A DNA stretch of 64,000 nt from JAIBJN01 sp963748205 (lineage in GTDB: Bacteria > Actinomycetota > Thermoleophilia > Gaiellales > Gaiellaceae): the NCBI GenBank assembly GCA_963748205.1, contig CAVVIB010000018.1, positions 62,001-126,000 of the forward strand, read 5' to 3'. Positions 1 through 8,273 of this stretch are shown here, one piece after another; positions within the stretch are counted from its first letter, which is position 1; the number at the start of each line of letters is the position of its first letter. The position numbers were made by a program, and so were the translations under genes. Under the pieces are notes generated by a model. That model was not told where the DNA came from and did no database searches. It was given only the letters and a program-made list of their open reading frames with translations.

Positions 1-39
1 GGCGAACCGGCGCCCGAGCGCTTCGCGGCGGCCGTTCAC
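1..39 (-). CDS. Partial CDS, first 13 codons only, cut by the window edge
   Basis: A GTG at 39-37 overlaps the TGA stop of the upstream DUF62 gene as GTGA, the junction style used throughout this operon. The frame stays open to the window edge and reads VNGRREALGRRFA. Too little is present to name a family; it is proposed only from the overlap geometry, and would be the next gene of the heme/cytochrome operon. Confidence 0.35.
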   Translation of the reverse strand, partial: MNGRREALGRRFA

Positions 40-827
40 CAGTCGGCCGCGGACACCTTGAGCTCGTCGCCCGCGCCCACGCCGAACATCGCCGCGGCGC
101 TCCCGCGGTTGATGGCGAGCGAGATGTTCCAGTAGGCGTCCTCGTAGAGGACGATGTCCCCGCCCTTCACCTCGGCGAACGTGCGCGCCGCGATCGCGTA
201 GTAGCGCTCGAAGCCGACCTCGATCTCGAGCTTCGAGCCGGCCTCGATGCCGACCTGCGCGAGGTCGTCCCTGGTGAGGTTGAGCTGGACGTTGCCGAAG
301 CGGTCGACGTAGAGAACGGTCGCCCGGATCCGCCGCTTGCCGATGCTCGGCGCGGGCACGTCGATGCGGACGAGGTCGGCGGCGGCGATCGCCGGGCCGA
401 GCTCCTTCAGCTCGACGCCGGCCGCGAGATGGGCCGAGGCGGGCGCGAAGACGTCGCGGCCGTGGAAGGTGCGCGCCACGGGCTCGAGCCGGTAGGCCGG
501 GTTCGCGAGCTCGACCGCCTCCTCGACGCCGCCCAGCTTGTCGGCCGCGTAGGCGAGGAGCCCGTTGTCCGGCCCCACGTAGAAGCGCCCGTCGGAGCCT
601 CGCAGGGCGATCGCCTTGCGGTCGCTGCCCACGCCCGGGTCGACGACGGCGAGGTGAACGCCCTCCGGCATGAACGGGAGCGTGCTCGCGAGGACCAGGG
701 CGCCCTGGAGGACGTTGTGCGGCGCGATCCCGTGGGTGATGTCGATCACCTCAGCGTCCGGAGCGATGCGCTTGATCACCCCGCGGCACGTGCCGACGAA
801 GTCGTCCTCGAGGCCGAAGTCCGTCAG
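36..827 (-). CDS. SAM hydroxide adenosyltransferase / DUF62 family protein
   Basis: DUF62 enzymes hydrolyse S-adenosylmethionine to adenosine and methionine and are related to fluorinase and chlorinase. The N-terminal TDFGLEDDFVG motif, the VVDPGVGSDR segment (Asp and Arg of the family's Asp-Arg-His triad) and the RTFHGRDVFAP segment (His) are all present; the C-terminal barrel follows. No ATG, GTG or TTG lies in frame upstream of the conserved TDFG motif: the first GTG, at 779, would delete it. The frame is closed by TAA at 863-861. Start candidates are CTG at 827-825, which overlaps the hemD stop as CTGA, or an ATC at 836-834 that would give the family-typical ITFLTDFG. I use CTG, with the alternative open. 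Last complete gene of the operon. Confidence 0.85.
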   Translation of the reverse strand: MTDFGLEDDFVGTCRGVIKRIAPDAEVIDITHGIAPHNVLQGALVLASTLPFMPEGVHLAVVDPGVGSDRKAIALRGSDGRFYVGPDNGLLAYAADKLGGVEEAVELANPAYRLEPVARTFHGRDVFAPASAHLAAGVELKELGPAIAAADLVRIDVPAPSIGKRRIRATVLYVDRFGNVQLNLTRDDLAQVGIEAGSKLEIEVGFERYYAIAARTFAEVKGGDIVLYEDAYWNISLAINRGSAAAMFGVGAGDELKVSAADW

Positions 828-1483
828 GAAGGTGATGAACCGGCGGTCGATGCCGCGAGCTTAACGGCTGCGACCAGGCCTTTCCGGTCGTGACCCTCCG
901 CCTCGGCAAGAACCCGCAGGCCGAGCTCGCGCGCCTCCGCGGACGTGACCGGCCCGATGGAGACACACGGCGCTTCGACACCGAGCGCCGCGAACGCACG
1001 GGCCGCAGAGGCGGACGCGAGCACGACGAGGTCGGCGTCGGGGAAGCGCTCAGGAGCGAGCTCGAGGGTCCGGTACACGGGAACGAAGTCGGCGCCGAGC
1101 TCCTGCACGACCACGCCGCGGGCGCCCTCCGCCGCCGGGAAGAGCACCCGGCCGGCGGGGCGAGGGAGCTCCGCCGCGAGCCCTTCCTGGGTCGAGACCT
1201 GCGCGACGAGCTCGGGCTCGACCCCCCGCTCCCGCAACGCCTCGGCGGTTCCGCGGCCGACGGCGGCGACTTTCGGCAGGCGCCCCTCGAGGCGCGCGAA
1301 GAGCGCGTCGACCGCGTTGCGGCTCGTGAGGACGACCCAGTCGTAGCCGTCCGTGCGCAGCGGCGGCCCCGGCAGGGGCTCGATCGCCACCAGCGGGCAG
1401 GCTTCGACCTCGAAGCCCTCTTCCTCGAGCGCTGCAGCGAGCGGAGCCGCCAGGGCCTCCGTCGCCGTGAGGACGACCTTCAT
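824..1483 (-). CDS. hemD: Uroporphyrinogen-III synthase
   Basis: HemD closes and inverts ring D of hydroxymethylbilane to make uroporphyrinogen III, the branch point to heme, siroheme and cobalamin. The 219-residue product begins MKVVLTATEAL and carries the poorly conserved two-lobed HemD pattern, including the VVLTSRNAVDALF segment near residues 50-65 and a VSIGPVTSAEARELGL segment near the C-terminus. The ATG at 1483 overlaps the hemC stop as ATGA, implying translational coupling. Sequence alone is weakly conserved in this family, so the call rests equally on its place directly after hemC. Confidence 0.9.
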   Translation of the reverse strand: MKVVLTATEALAAPLAAALEEEGFEVEACPLVAIEPLPGPPLRTDGYDWVVLTSRNAVDALFARLEGRLPKVAAVGRGTAEALRERGVEPELVAQVSTQEGLAAELPRPAGRVLFPAAEGARGVVVQELGADFVPVYRTLELAPERFPDADLVVLASASAARAFAALGVEAPCVSIGPVTSAEARELGLRVLAEAEGHDRKGLVAAVKLAASTAGSSPS

Positions 1484-2319
1484 GCGCGCAGCGACGCGGT
1501 CGCGGCGAGGAGCTCGTCCGCAAGCGCCAGCGGGTCTTCGCCCGTGCGCCGCTCCACCCATGCACCGTCCTCGTCCGCGATCAGCGCCGTCAGCACGCCG
1601 CCGTCGTGGTGTGCGGCGATGGGAGCGAGGCAGCCGCCGCCGATCCTGGCCACGCACGCCCGCTCGGCCTCGACCCGGCGGCGCGTCTCGGCGTCGTCGG
1701 CCGCACCGACCAGCTCTTCCTCGCCGGCCCGCACCTGGAGCGCGACCGCGCCCTGGCCGGCCTCCGGCAGCAGCTCCTCGGGCGAGAAGCGGTAGCCGAT
1801 CTCGCCGCCGAGGCCGAGCCGGTCGAGGCCGGCGGAGGAAAGCACGATCGCGTCGAGCCCGCGCTCACCCATCTTGCGCAGGCGCGTGTCGACGTTCCCC
1901 CGCAGCGGCTCGACGGAAAGCGCGGGCTCCAGCGCGAGCAGCTCGGCGCGGCGGCGGACCGACGCGGTGCCGACGCGCATCCCCGGCCGCAGGCCCTCGG
2001 CTCCGCAGAGCGCATCCCGCGGGTCCTCGCGCGGCAGGTAGGCGCCGACGGCGAGTCCCGAGGTGTTCGTCGAGGTCATGTCCTTGGCGGAGTGGACGGC
2101 GGCGTCGATGCGGCCGGCGAGCAGCGCCTCCTCGATCTCCTTGACGAAGACGCCGCGCTCCCCGATCTCGCCGAACGGCTTCGAGCGATCGCGGTCGCCG
2201 GCAGTCGTCATCGGGACGATGGCGACGTCGACGTCCGGGTACGCGGCCCGCAGCGCGTCGGCTGCGAGCTCAGCCTGGATGAGTGCGAGCCTACTGCCCC
2301 GGCTGCCGAGACGGACCAT
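1480..2319 (-). CDS. hemC: Hydroxymethylbilane synthase (porphobilinogen deaminase)
   Basis: HemC polymerises four porphobilinogens into hydroxymethylbilane on a dipyrromethane cofactor. The 279-residue protein shows the N-terminal RLGSRGSRLALIQAE motif, the VHSAKDM segment of the active site and the cofactor-anchoring Cys in RIGGGCLAPIAAH. It is about 30 residues shorter than E. coli HemC because of a compact C-terminal domain. Its start lies inside the last codons of hemA (29-bp overlap) and its stop overlaps hemD as ATGA. Confidence 0.96.
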   Translation of the reverse strand: MVRLGSRGSRLALIQAELAADALRAAYPDVDVAIVPMTTAGDRDRSKPFGEIGERGVFVKEIEEALLAGRIDAAVHSAKDMTSTNTSGLAVGAYLPREDPRDALCGAEGLRPGMRVGTASVRRRAELLALEPALSVEPLRGNVDTRLRKMGERGLDAIVLSSAGLDRLGLGGEIGYRFSPEELLPEAGQGAVALQVRAGEEELVGAADDAETRRRVEAERACVARIGGGCLAPIAAHHDGGVLTALIADEDGAWVERRTGEDPLALADELLAATASLRA

Positions 2320-3580
2320 CGCGCTCCTCGAGCCCGAAGAGGTGACGCACGGCGTCCGCGTAGAGCACGCCGTCGGCCGCGGCGGCCGCCTCCTTCATGC
2401 GCACCGTCGGCTGGTGCAGGAGCTTCGCCACGATCTGGCTGGTCAGCGCCTCGACCGCCCGCCGCTGGCTCGGCGTGAGCGAGGCCAGCCGCCCCTCGAC
2501 GCGGTCGAGCTCCTCCTGGCGGATCGACTCGGCCCGCGCCCGCAGCGAGGAGATCGCGGGCACGACGTCGAGCGAGAGCTGCCACGCGCGGAAGCTGTCG
2601 GCTTCCTCGGACACGATCGCCTCGGCCCGCACGGCCTCCTCCCGGCGGCCGGCGACGCTCTCGGCCACGACACGCTCGAGGTCGTCGATGTCGTAGAGGT
2701 AGCAGCCCTCGAGCTCGTTGATAGCGGGATCGAGGTCGCGCGGAACGGCGATGTCGATGAAGAAGACCGGACGTCCTCGGCGTGCCTTCATCGCGCGCGC
2801 GACCTGCTCGCCGGAAAGGACGAGCCCCTGCGAGCCGGTGGAGGCGACGACGACGTCGGCATGGGCCAGCTCCTCCTCGAGCGCGTCGAGGCCCACGGCC
2901 CGGCCGCCGAAGCGGCGGGCGAGCGCCTCCGCGCGCTCGGGCGAGCGGTTGGCGACCACGATCTCGCCGACGCCCCTCGAGATGAGGTTGGCCGCGGTCA
3001 GGTCGGCCGTCTTGCCGGCGCCGATGAGCAGGATCTTGCGGCCCTCGAGCCCCTCGAAGACGCGCTCGGCGAGCTCGGCGGCCGCAGACGAGACGGAGGC
3101 GGGGTTCTCGCCGATCGCCGTCTCCGTCCGCACGCGCTTGCCCACGCGCAGCGCCTGGCGGAAGAGCCTGTGCAGCGTCGAGCCGGTCGTGCCGGCTTCC
3201 CGGCCGGCCTCGTAGGCTTCGCGCACCTGGCCGAGGATCTGCGCCTCGCCGGGCACCATCGAGTCGAGGCCCGCGGCGACGCGGAAGAGGTGCACGGCGG
3301 CCGCCTCGTCCGTGACCGAGTAGAGGGCGGGCGCGAGCTCGGACTGGGAGAGCCCCGAAAGGCCGGAGAGCTCGCCGTAGATGCGCTCCTCGGCCTGCGC
3401 GGGCCGCTCGTCGACCGCGTAGACCTCGGTGCGGTTGCACGTCGAGAGGACGACCGCCTCCGAGCCGTCGGCGGAGAGCCGCTCGAGCGCTCCGCGCCGG
3501 AGATCCGCGTCGTAGGCGAGCAGCTCACGGAGCTCCACCGGAGCGCGCTGGTACGAGGTGCCGACGAGGACGAGTCGCAT
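2291..3580 (-). CDS. hemA: Glutamyl-tRNA reductase
   Basis: HemA reduces glutamyl-tRNA(Glu) to glutamate-1-semialdehyde, the first committed step of C5-pathway heme synthesis. The 429-residue protein contains the catalytic Cys48 in LSTCNRTEVYAV, the SMVPGEAQILGQVREAY motif, an NADPH-binding Rossmann segment (ILLIGAGKTADL) and the C-terminal dimerisation helix. I chose the ATG at 3580, giving MRLVLVGTSYQRAPVELRE, which matches the family N-terminus; the same frame is open further upstream but that part reads as shadow of the preceding gene. The start overlaps the hemX-like stop as TGATG. Confidence 0.96.
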   Translation of the reverse strand: MRLVLVGTSYQRAPVELRELLAYDADLRRGALERLSADGSEAVVLSTCNRTEVYAVDERPAQAEERIYGELSGLSGLSQSELAPALYSVTDEAAAVHLFRVAAGLDSMVPGEAQILGQVREAYEAGREAGTTGSTLHRLFRQALRVGKRVRTETAIGENPASVSSAAAELAERVFEGLEGRKILLIGAGKTADLTAANLISRGVGEIVVANRSPERAEALARRFGGRAVGLDALEEELAHADVVVASTGSQGLVLSGEQVARAMKARRGRPVFFIDIAVPRDLDPAINELEGCYLYDIDDLERVVAESVAGRREEAVRAEAIVSEEADSFRAWQLSLDVVPAISSLRARAESIRQEELDRVEGRLASLTPSQRRAVEALTSQIVAKLLHQPTVRMKEAAAAADGVLYADAVRHLFGLEERDGPSRQPGQ

Positions 3581-4377
3581 CAGAAGTGCGCGAAGGGCGT
3601 GAGGACGAGGCGGACGAGGACGACGAGCAGGAAGCCGGTGAGCGCCAGGTAGGCCGTGCGGCGCCCGCGCCAACCCGCCTCCCAGCGCAGGACGAGGAAG
3701 CCCGCGTAGACGCTCCACGTGAGCAGGGTCACCGCCATCGTGGCGTCGAACGCGGCGGCTTCGGGCTCGAGGCGGGCGAGGCCGATGCCCGCGCCGAGCG
3801 TCAGCGCCGGGAGCGCGACCATGATCGTGCGGACGGTCAGCGTGTCCAGCGTCTCGAGCGAGGGCGCGCGCAGGCGCAGGACGCCTGGACTGTGCCGCTT
3901 CAGGCGCCGCTCCTGCCAGAGGTAGAGCGCGGCCAGGCCGGCGGCGAGTGTGAAGCCGGCGAAGGCGGCGAGGATGAGACTGACGTGGAAGGTCAGGAAG
4001 ACGCCGCCGAACTCCGCGCGCGCCGGCTTGCCGACGCCGCCCGCCACCCAGGCGAGCCCCAGGAGCAAGGCCGCGAGCGGCATGACCACGAGCCCGAGCA
4101 GCCGGAAGGGCGCCCGGCAGCCCCAGATCAGGTACGCGGTGACGCACATCCAGACGAAGAGGTTGAGCGAGCCCGCCCACGTCCCCCACGGGAAGCCGTC
4201 CGCGTGCGCCGCCTGGGCGACGAGAAGGGCCGTCTGCGCGAGCCAGCCGAGGCGCACGCCCCAGATCGCGTAGCGCACGAGGCGCCCCGGCCGGACCGTG
4301 TCGCCGGCATAGGCAACGGCCGCCTCGGTGTAACCGGCGAGCGCGGGCCAGAAGAGGAGCAGCGCGACCTCGGTCAC
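3580..4377 (-). CDS. HemX/CcsA-like cytochrome c assembly membrane protein
   Basis: A 265-residue polytopic membrane protein with about eight hydrophobic segments and the CcsA/CcmC-family core (PF01578-like), including GTWAGSLNLFVW and an FHVSLILAAFAGF helix with a His that could ligate heme. Members located just upstream of hemA are called HemX and are thought to take part in heme delivery or in limiting HemA. Here it follows a ccmABC set, so a role in heme handling for cytochrome c is equally likely. ATG overlaps the CcmD-like stop (ATGA). Confidence 0.8.
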   Translation of the reverse strand: MTEVALLLFWPALAGYTEAAVAYAGDTVRPGRLVRYAIWGVRLGWLAQTALLVAQAAHADGFPWGTWAGSLNLFVWMCVTAYLIWGCRAPFRLLGLVVMPLAALLLGLAWVAGGVGKPARAEFGGVFLTFHVSLILAAFAGFTLAAGLAALYLWQERRLKRHSPGVLRLRAPSLETLDTLTVRTIMVALPALTLGAGIGLARLEPEAAAFDATMAVTLLTWSVYAGFLVLRWEAGWRGRRTAYLALTGFLLVVLVRLVLTPFAHF

Positions 4378-4571
4378 GGCGCGACCTCCTCGGGGTCGCG
4401 CTCGGGCTCGGGCGCCTGTTCCGCCTCGCGCCGCCGGCGCGCCAGCTCGGCCAGCTCTCCGACCTCCCGCTCGAGCCGCGAGAGCTTGAACGCGTAGATG
4501 ACGAGGTAGGCGAGCAGGACCGCGAGAACGACGAGGTAGGCCGCGGTGACGTACTTCTCGGCGGAGCTCAC
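4374..4571 (-). CDS. Small CcmD-like membrane peptide
   Basis: A 65-residue peptide with one membrane helix (about residues 8-28, AAYLVVLAVLLAYLVIYAF) followed by a charged SRLEREVGELAELARRRREA tail predicted to be helical. Size, topology and position directly after ccmC fit CcmD, which holds holo-CcmE with the CcmABC transporter; the primary sequence is too short for certainty. GTG start overlaps the ccmC stop (GTGA), and its own stop overlaps the next gene (ATGA). Confidence 0.7.
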   Translation of the reverse strand: MSSAEKYVTAAYLVVLAVLLAYLVIYAFKLSRLEREVGELAELARRRREAEQAPEPERDPEEVAP

Positions 4572-5284
4572 GTGAGTGCCTCCCGCAGCTCGCGCAGGCG
4601 CTCGTCCACGCGCTTGCCGGTCAGCTCGTTCGCGTAGAGCGAGGCGGCGAGCGCAAGCGTGCCGGCGAAGCAGATGACGAAGGTGAGTAGCTGGCTTCCC
4701 GCGAGGTTCGAACCGACGTTGCGGTCGAAGACGACGGGGTGGATGAGCCCCTCCGCAAGCCTGATGGCGAGGAAGCTCACGGGGATGAGCACGACGCCGA
4801 AGAGCGCGTAGACCGCCGACATCCGTGCTCGGCGCGGCCCCGGATCGACGGAGTAGCGGAGCATGAAGTACGCCGAGTAGAAGAGGAAGAGCACGAGGAA
4901 GAGGACGAGCTGCCGCTCGCCCCAGCTCCACCAGACACCCCAGGACGTTCGCGCCCAGATCGAGCCGGTGACGAGCGTGAGGATCCCGAAGATGACGCCC
5001 ATGTGCACGGCCGTGTAGCTCTCCAGGTCGTAGCGCTCGTCCCGGAGCCAGAGGAGGCGAAGCGCCTTCCAGGCCGCCCAGCCGAAGCAGGCGTACGCCG
5101 TCAGCGCGACCGGGACGTGGATGTAGAAGATCCGCTGCCTGAACCCCTCGAGCGGCGCGTCCGGAACCCAGTAGAACGCGAGCGCCAGCCCCGCGAGGAG
5201 GAGGACGAAGGCTGCGACCGCGAGTGCGACCGCGTTGTTATTCCGTAACGACGTACTCAAAGCTCGCCCAGGACAGGATCGCAA
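4568..5284 (-). CDS. ccmC: Heme exporter/handling protein CcmC
   Basis: CcmC presents heme to CcmE in cytochrome c maturation. The protein has six membrane helices, an RIFYIHVPVALTAY helix with the first conserved His, a tryptophan-rich periplasmic loop GSIWARTSWGVWWSWG and a second His in LIHPVVFDRNVGSN. The loop is a variant of the WGTWWxWD signature, ending WSWG rather than WxWD. The start is uncertain: ATG at 5284 overlaps the ccmB end by 47 bp, whereas a TTG at 5260 gives a more compact N-terminus (LSTSLRNNNAVALAV). Confidence 0.9.
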   Translation of the reverse strand: MRSCPGRALSTSLRNNNAVALAVAAFVLLLAGLALAFYWVPDAPLEGFRQRIFYIHVPVALTAYACFGWAAWKALRLLWLRDERYDLESYTAVHMGVIFGILTLVTGSIWARTSWGVWWSWGERQLVLFLVLFLFYSAYFMLRYSVDPGPRRARMSAVYALFGVVLIPVSFLAIRLAEGLIHPVVFDRNVGSNLAGSQLLTFVICFAGTLALAASLYANELTGKRVDERLRELREALT

Positions 5285-5878
5285 AGATCAGGTCGTAGAG
5301 AGCGAGGAAGCCGAGGAAACTGTCCCGGGATCGTCCGAGATCGAGGCGCCGACGCCGCCGACCACGATCGGGATCGCGAGCGGAAGGAGGAGCAGCGGGA
5401 GCAGCAGCTCGCGCGCGCGACTTGCGGCCGCCATCGCGGCGAGGAGCGTCCCGACCGCGGCCAGCCCGAGGTCGGCGAGGACGACGGCCGCGACCAGCTC
5501 CCACGTCACGGGCTCGAAGAAGAGCGCGAACGCCGGCAGCGCGACGACCTCGGCAAGTGCGAGGAACGCGACGACCGCGAGCGCCTTGCCGAGCCAGATG
5601 GCGCTCCGGTCGCACGGGCGCCAGGACGAGGCCGTCGAGCACGCGCTGCTCACGCTCCGCGGCGAAGGCGCGCGTGAGCCCGAGAATGGCCGTGAAGAGG
5701 AGCGCGACCCACAGGAGCCCGTACGAGGCCTCCGCCCCGTCCCCGCCGGAAGCGAGAAGCTGAAGACGACGAGCGTGGCCACGACGAAGAGGATCATCGA
5801 CAGGAACGTGTCCCGCGAGCGGAGCTCGAGCCGCAGGTCCTTGCGCGCGAGCGTGCCGACGTCCGCGAGATAGTTCAT
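5238..5878 (-). CDS. ccmB: Heme exporter protein CcmB (three frameshifts as sequenced)
   Basis: CcmB is the membrane subunit of the CcmAB ABC transporter. Homologous segments are spread over two frames: MNYLADVGTLARKDLRLELR to FSFSLPAG (frame 1), then GDGAEASYGLLWVALLFTAI to GLVLAPV (frame 2), then DRSAIWLGKALAVVAFLALA to ASISDDP (frame 1), then DSFLGFLALYDLIFAILSWA to EYVVTE (frame 2). The breaks fall at a G4 run (complement of 5741-5744), near 5612 (one extra base) and at a G3 run (5324-5326 region). Restoring one G, removing one C and adding one G gives a full-length CcmB of about 210 residues. ATG 5878 is the natural start. Confidence 0.8.
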
Positions 5879-6461
5879 GCGCAGGGACAAGCCGCGCGGT
5901 GGCGAGCGCGGCGACGCGCTCGGGCTCGTGCGTGGAGACGACGAGCGTCCGCTCGCCGGCAAGGGCCGCGAGCTCCGCGTCGAGCAGGGCGGCGCCCGCC
6001 TCGTCCAGGCCTGCGAACGGCTCGTCGAGCAGCAGGAGATCGGGGTCGTGGAGCAGCGTCCGGCAGAGGGCGAGACGCTGCTGCATCCCGCGCGAGAACG
6101 CCGAGACGCGCTCGTGCCTCGCCTCCCAGAGGTCGAAGCGCTCCAGGAGCATCCCGATCCGCTCACGCCGCTCGTGCACGCGGTAGAGGCGGCCGTAGAG
6201 GTCGAGGTTCTCGAGCGCCGTCAGCTCCCGGTAGACGAGAGGCTCGTGCGCCAGGTAGCCGAGGCGGCCGCGCTCGACCTCGATCTCGAGCTCGCCGGCG
6301 GTCGGCGCGAGCAAGCCCGCGCAGAGCGCCAGGAGCGTCGACTTCCCCGACCCGTTCGGCCCGGTGACGACGAGCACGTCGCGCTCGGCCACGTCCAGGT
6401 CGAGGTCGCGCAGGACGCGCTTCGTCCCGAAGCTCCGGCCGAGCCCGCGGGCGCGGATCAT
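5875..6461 (-). CDS. ccmA: Heme exporter ATP-binding protein CcmA (3' end disturbed)
   Basis: ABC ATPase of the cytochrome c maturation transporter. Walker A VTGPNGSGKSTLLALC, a signature-like FSRGMQQRLALCRTLL, Walker B DLLLLDEPFAGLD and the H-loop in STHEPERVA are present in about 190 residues. ATG at 6461 overlaps the mqnP stop (ATGA). The reading frame does not stop where CcmA should end: it runs on through ccmB to 5238, while a TGA at 5877-5875 overlapping the ccmB ATG sits in another frame. A single-base error near 5885-5900, or a true CcmA-CcmB fusion, would explain this; I place the end at that TGA. Confidence 0.8.
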
Positions 6462-7322
6462 GCGAGCACGTCCGCGAGGACGAAGGCGAAGAAGGAGACG
6501 CTGATGACGCCGTTCATGGTGAAGAAGGCGGCGTCGAGCCGGCGCGTGTCCGTCGGCGAGACGATCGAGTGCTCGTAGAGGAGCAAGCCTGCCGACCACG
6601 GCGACGCCGAGCCAGTAGAGGACGCCTGCCTCGAGGGCGAGCCCCGCCGCGGCGAGGAACGCCACCGTGGCGACGTGGCAGATCCGCGCGACGGTGAAGG
6701 CCGCCCCGACGCCGAACCGCGCCGGGATCGAGTGGAGGCCGTGCTCACGATCGTGCTCGAGGTCGAAGAGGGCGTAGAGCACGTCGAACCCCGCCACCCA
6801 GACGGCGACGGCGGCGCCCAGGAGCCACGCCTCCAGCGGCATGTCGTTCGTGATCGCCGCCCAGGCGCCCACGGGCGCGAGACCGTCCACCGCGCCGAGC
6901 CAGAAGTGCGAGAGCCAGGTCGCGCGCTTCAGGTACGGGTAGATCACGAAGGCGACGACCGGGATCGGCCAGAGCCAGCGCACGATCGGGGCGAGCTGGT
7001 AGACGGCCACGAGAAAGACCACGAGCGAGGCGAGCGAGAAGAGGGCGACGTGCCAGGGCCGCAGAGCGCCGCTCGGCAGCTCGCGGCCGGCCGTCCGCGG
7101 GTTGCGGGAGTCGATGCCGGCGTCGATCAGCCGGTTGAGCGCCATGGCGAGGCTGCGCGCGCCGACCATGGCGACCGTGATCCAGAGGAGGTCGCCGCCG
7201 CCCGGCACGCCGTCGACGGCGAGGAACGCGCCGATGTAGGCGAACGGCAGCGCGAAGATCGTGTGCTCGAACTTGACGAGCGAGAGGAAGAGCCGCGGGT
7301 AGCGGGCGACGGCGCTGGTCAT
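6458..7322 (-). CDS. mqnP: UbiA-family prenyltransferase, MqnP-like (frameshift near 6590)
   Basis: Polyprenyltransferase likely acting in the futalosine route to menaquinone. It has both Asp-rich motifs, NRLIDAGIDSRNPRT and FDVLYALFDLEHDREHG, in a polytopic membrane protein starting MTSAVARYPRLFLSL. The homologous C-terminus AGLLLYEHSIVSPTDTRRLD to FFAFVLADVLA lies in a different frame, joined at VAVV/AGLLL around 6590-6594 where one base appears to be extra. FEHTIFALPFAYIGAFLA at the N-terminus is typical of MqnP rather than UbiA. ATG overlaps the mogA stop and the stop overlaps ccmA, both as ATGA. Confidence 0.85.
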
Positions 7323-7799
7323 GTCTGCCGGTGCGCGGTCTGCTCGCCCGCCAGGAGCCCCAGCGCGTGGGCGAGCGCCGGCCGGAGCACCTCGAAGCCG
7401 TCGCGCGCGCCGCCGGGCGAGCCGGGGAAGTTGACGACGAGGGTGGAGCCGACGACGCCGGCGAGCGCCGCGCGAGAGCAGGCCGTGCGGCGTCTTCGCG
7501 ATCGAGTCGGCGCGAATCGCCTCGGCGATCCCGGGCGCCACGCGGTCGAGCACGTCCGTCGTCGCCTCGGGCGTGACGTCACGGGGACCGAACCCGGTGC
7601 CGCCGGTCGTGAGGACGACCTGGGCCGAGCCGGCCAGCTCGCGAACGGCCTCGGCGATCGCCGCCCGCTCGTCGGGAACGACGCGGCGCTCGACCTCGTA
7701 GCCCTCCTCCGCCAGAAGCGCCTCGAGGACGTCGCCGCTCCTGTCCTCGCGCTCCCCGGCGGAGACGCCGTCCGAGACGGTCAGGACGGCGGCCTTCAG
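7319..7799 (-). CDS. mogA: Molybdopterin adenylyltransferase MogA/MoaB-like (CTG start; frameshift near 7470)
   Basis: The enzyme adenylylates molybdopterin before molybdate insertion. Conserved segments are KAAVLTVSDGVSAGE, VLTTGGTGFGPRDVTPEAT, SIAKTPHGLLSR and, after a frame change near 7468-7472, VVNFPGSPGGARDGF. The only plausible start is CTG at 7799-7797, overlapping the moaC TGA as CTGA and preceded by GAAGGAGG seven bases upstream, an excellent ribosome-binding site inside moaC. No ATG, GTG or TTG occurs near it in frame. About 159 residues once one extra base is removed, the normal family length. Confidence 0.85.
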
Positions 7800-8248
7800 G
7801 AGACGACCTCCTTCGTCTTCTCCAGGAGCCGGACGTCCTCGATCACCATCTCCTTGTCGATCGCCTTCGCCATGTCGTAGACGGTCAAGGCGGCGACGGT
7901 TGCCGCCGTCAGCGCCTCCATCTCGACGCCGGTCTGCGCGGTCGTCTCCGCGCTCGCCTCGATCGCGACCCCGCCCTCGCCGACCTCCAGCGCGACCTCC
8001 AGGTGCGTGAGCGGAAGCGGGTGACAGAGCGGGATCAGCTCGGCCGTGCGCTTCGCGGCCATGATCCCGGCCACCTGGGCCGTGGCGAGCGCGTCGCCCT
8101 TCGGAAGCGCGCGCAGGCGCTCGGCCGTCTCGGGCCGCATCCGCACGAAGGCGCGAGCGACGGCACGACGGCGGGCGGGCGGCTTGGCCCCGACGTCCAC
8201 CATGTGGATCGCGCCGCCCTCGTCGACGTGGCTGAGCTCGTCGTTCAC
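7796..8248 (-). CDS. moaC: Cyclic pyranopterin monophosphate synthase
   Basis: MoaC makes cyclic pyranopterin phosphate in molybdenum cofactor synthesis. The 150-residue protein has the family's DEGGAIHMVDVG start region, AAKRTAELIPLCHPLPLTH and GVEMEALTAATVAALTVYDM motifs. I start it at GTG 8248 (VNDELSHVDEGG); the frame stays open upstream into the 8274-8441 repeat but that part has no homology. First gene of the Moco-quinone-cytochrome-heme operon; any promoter must lie in the 25 bp after the repeat or in the repeat itself. Confidence 0.95.
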   Translation of the reverse strand: MNDELSHVDEGGAIHMVDVGAKPPARRRAVARAFVRMRPETAERLRALPKGDALATAQVAGIMAAKRTAELIPLCHPLPLTHLEVALEVGEGGVAIEASAETTAQTGVEMEALTAATVAALTVYDMAKAIDKEMVIEDVRLLEKTKEVVS

Positions 8249-8273
8249 GCCGGTAAGAGTACGCCGGAAGCGA

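Noticed and set aside
5238..7553. A 771-codon frame that would join MogA, a prenyltransferase, CcmA and part of CcmB
   Set aside because: Each protein's missing part lies in another frame with normal ATGA overlaps; the long frame is a product of indels.
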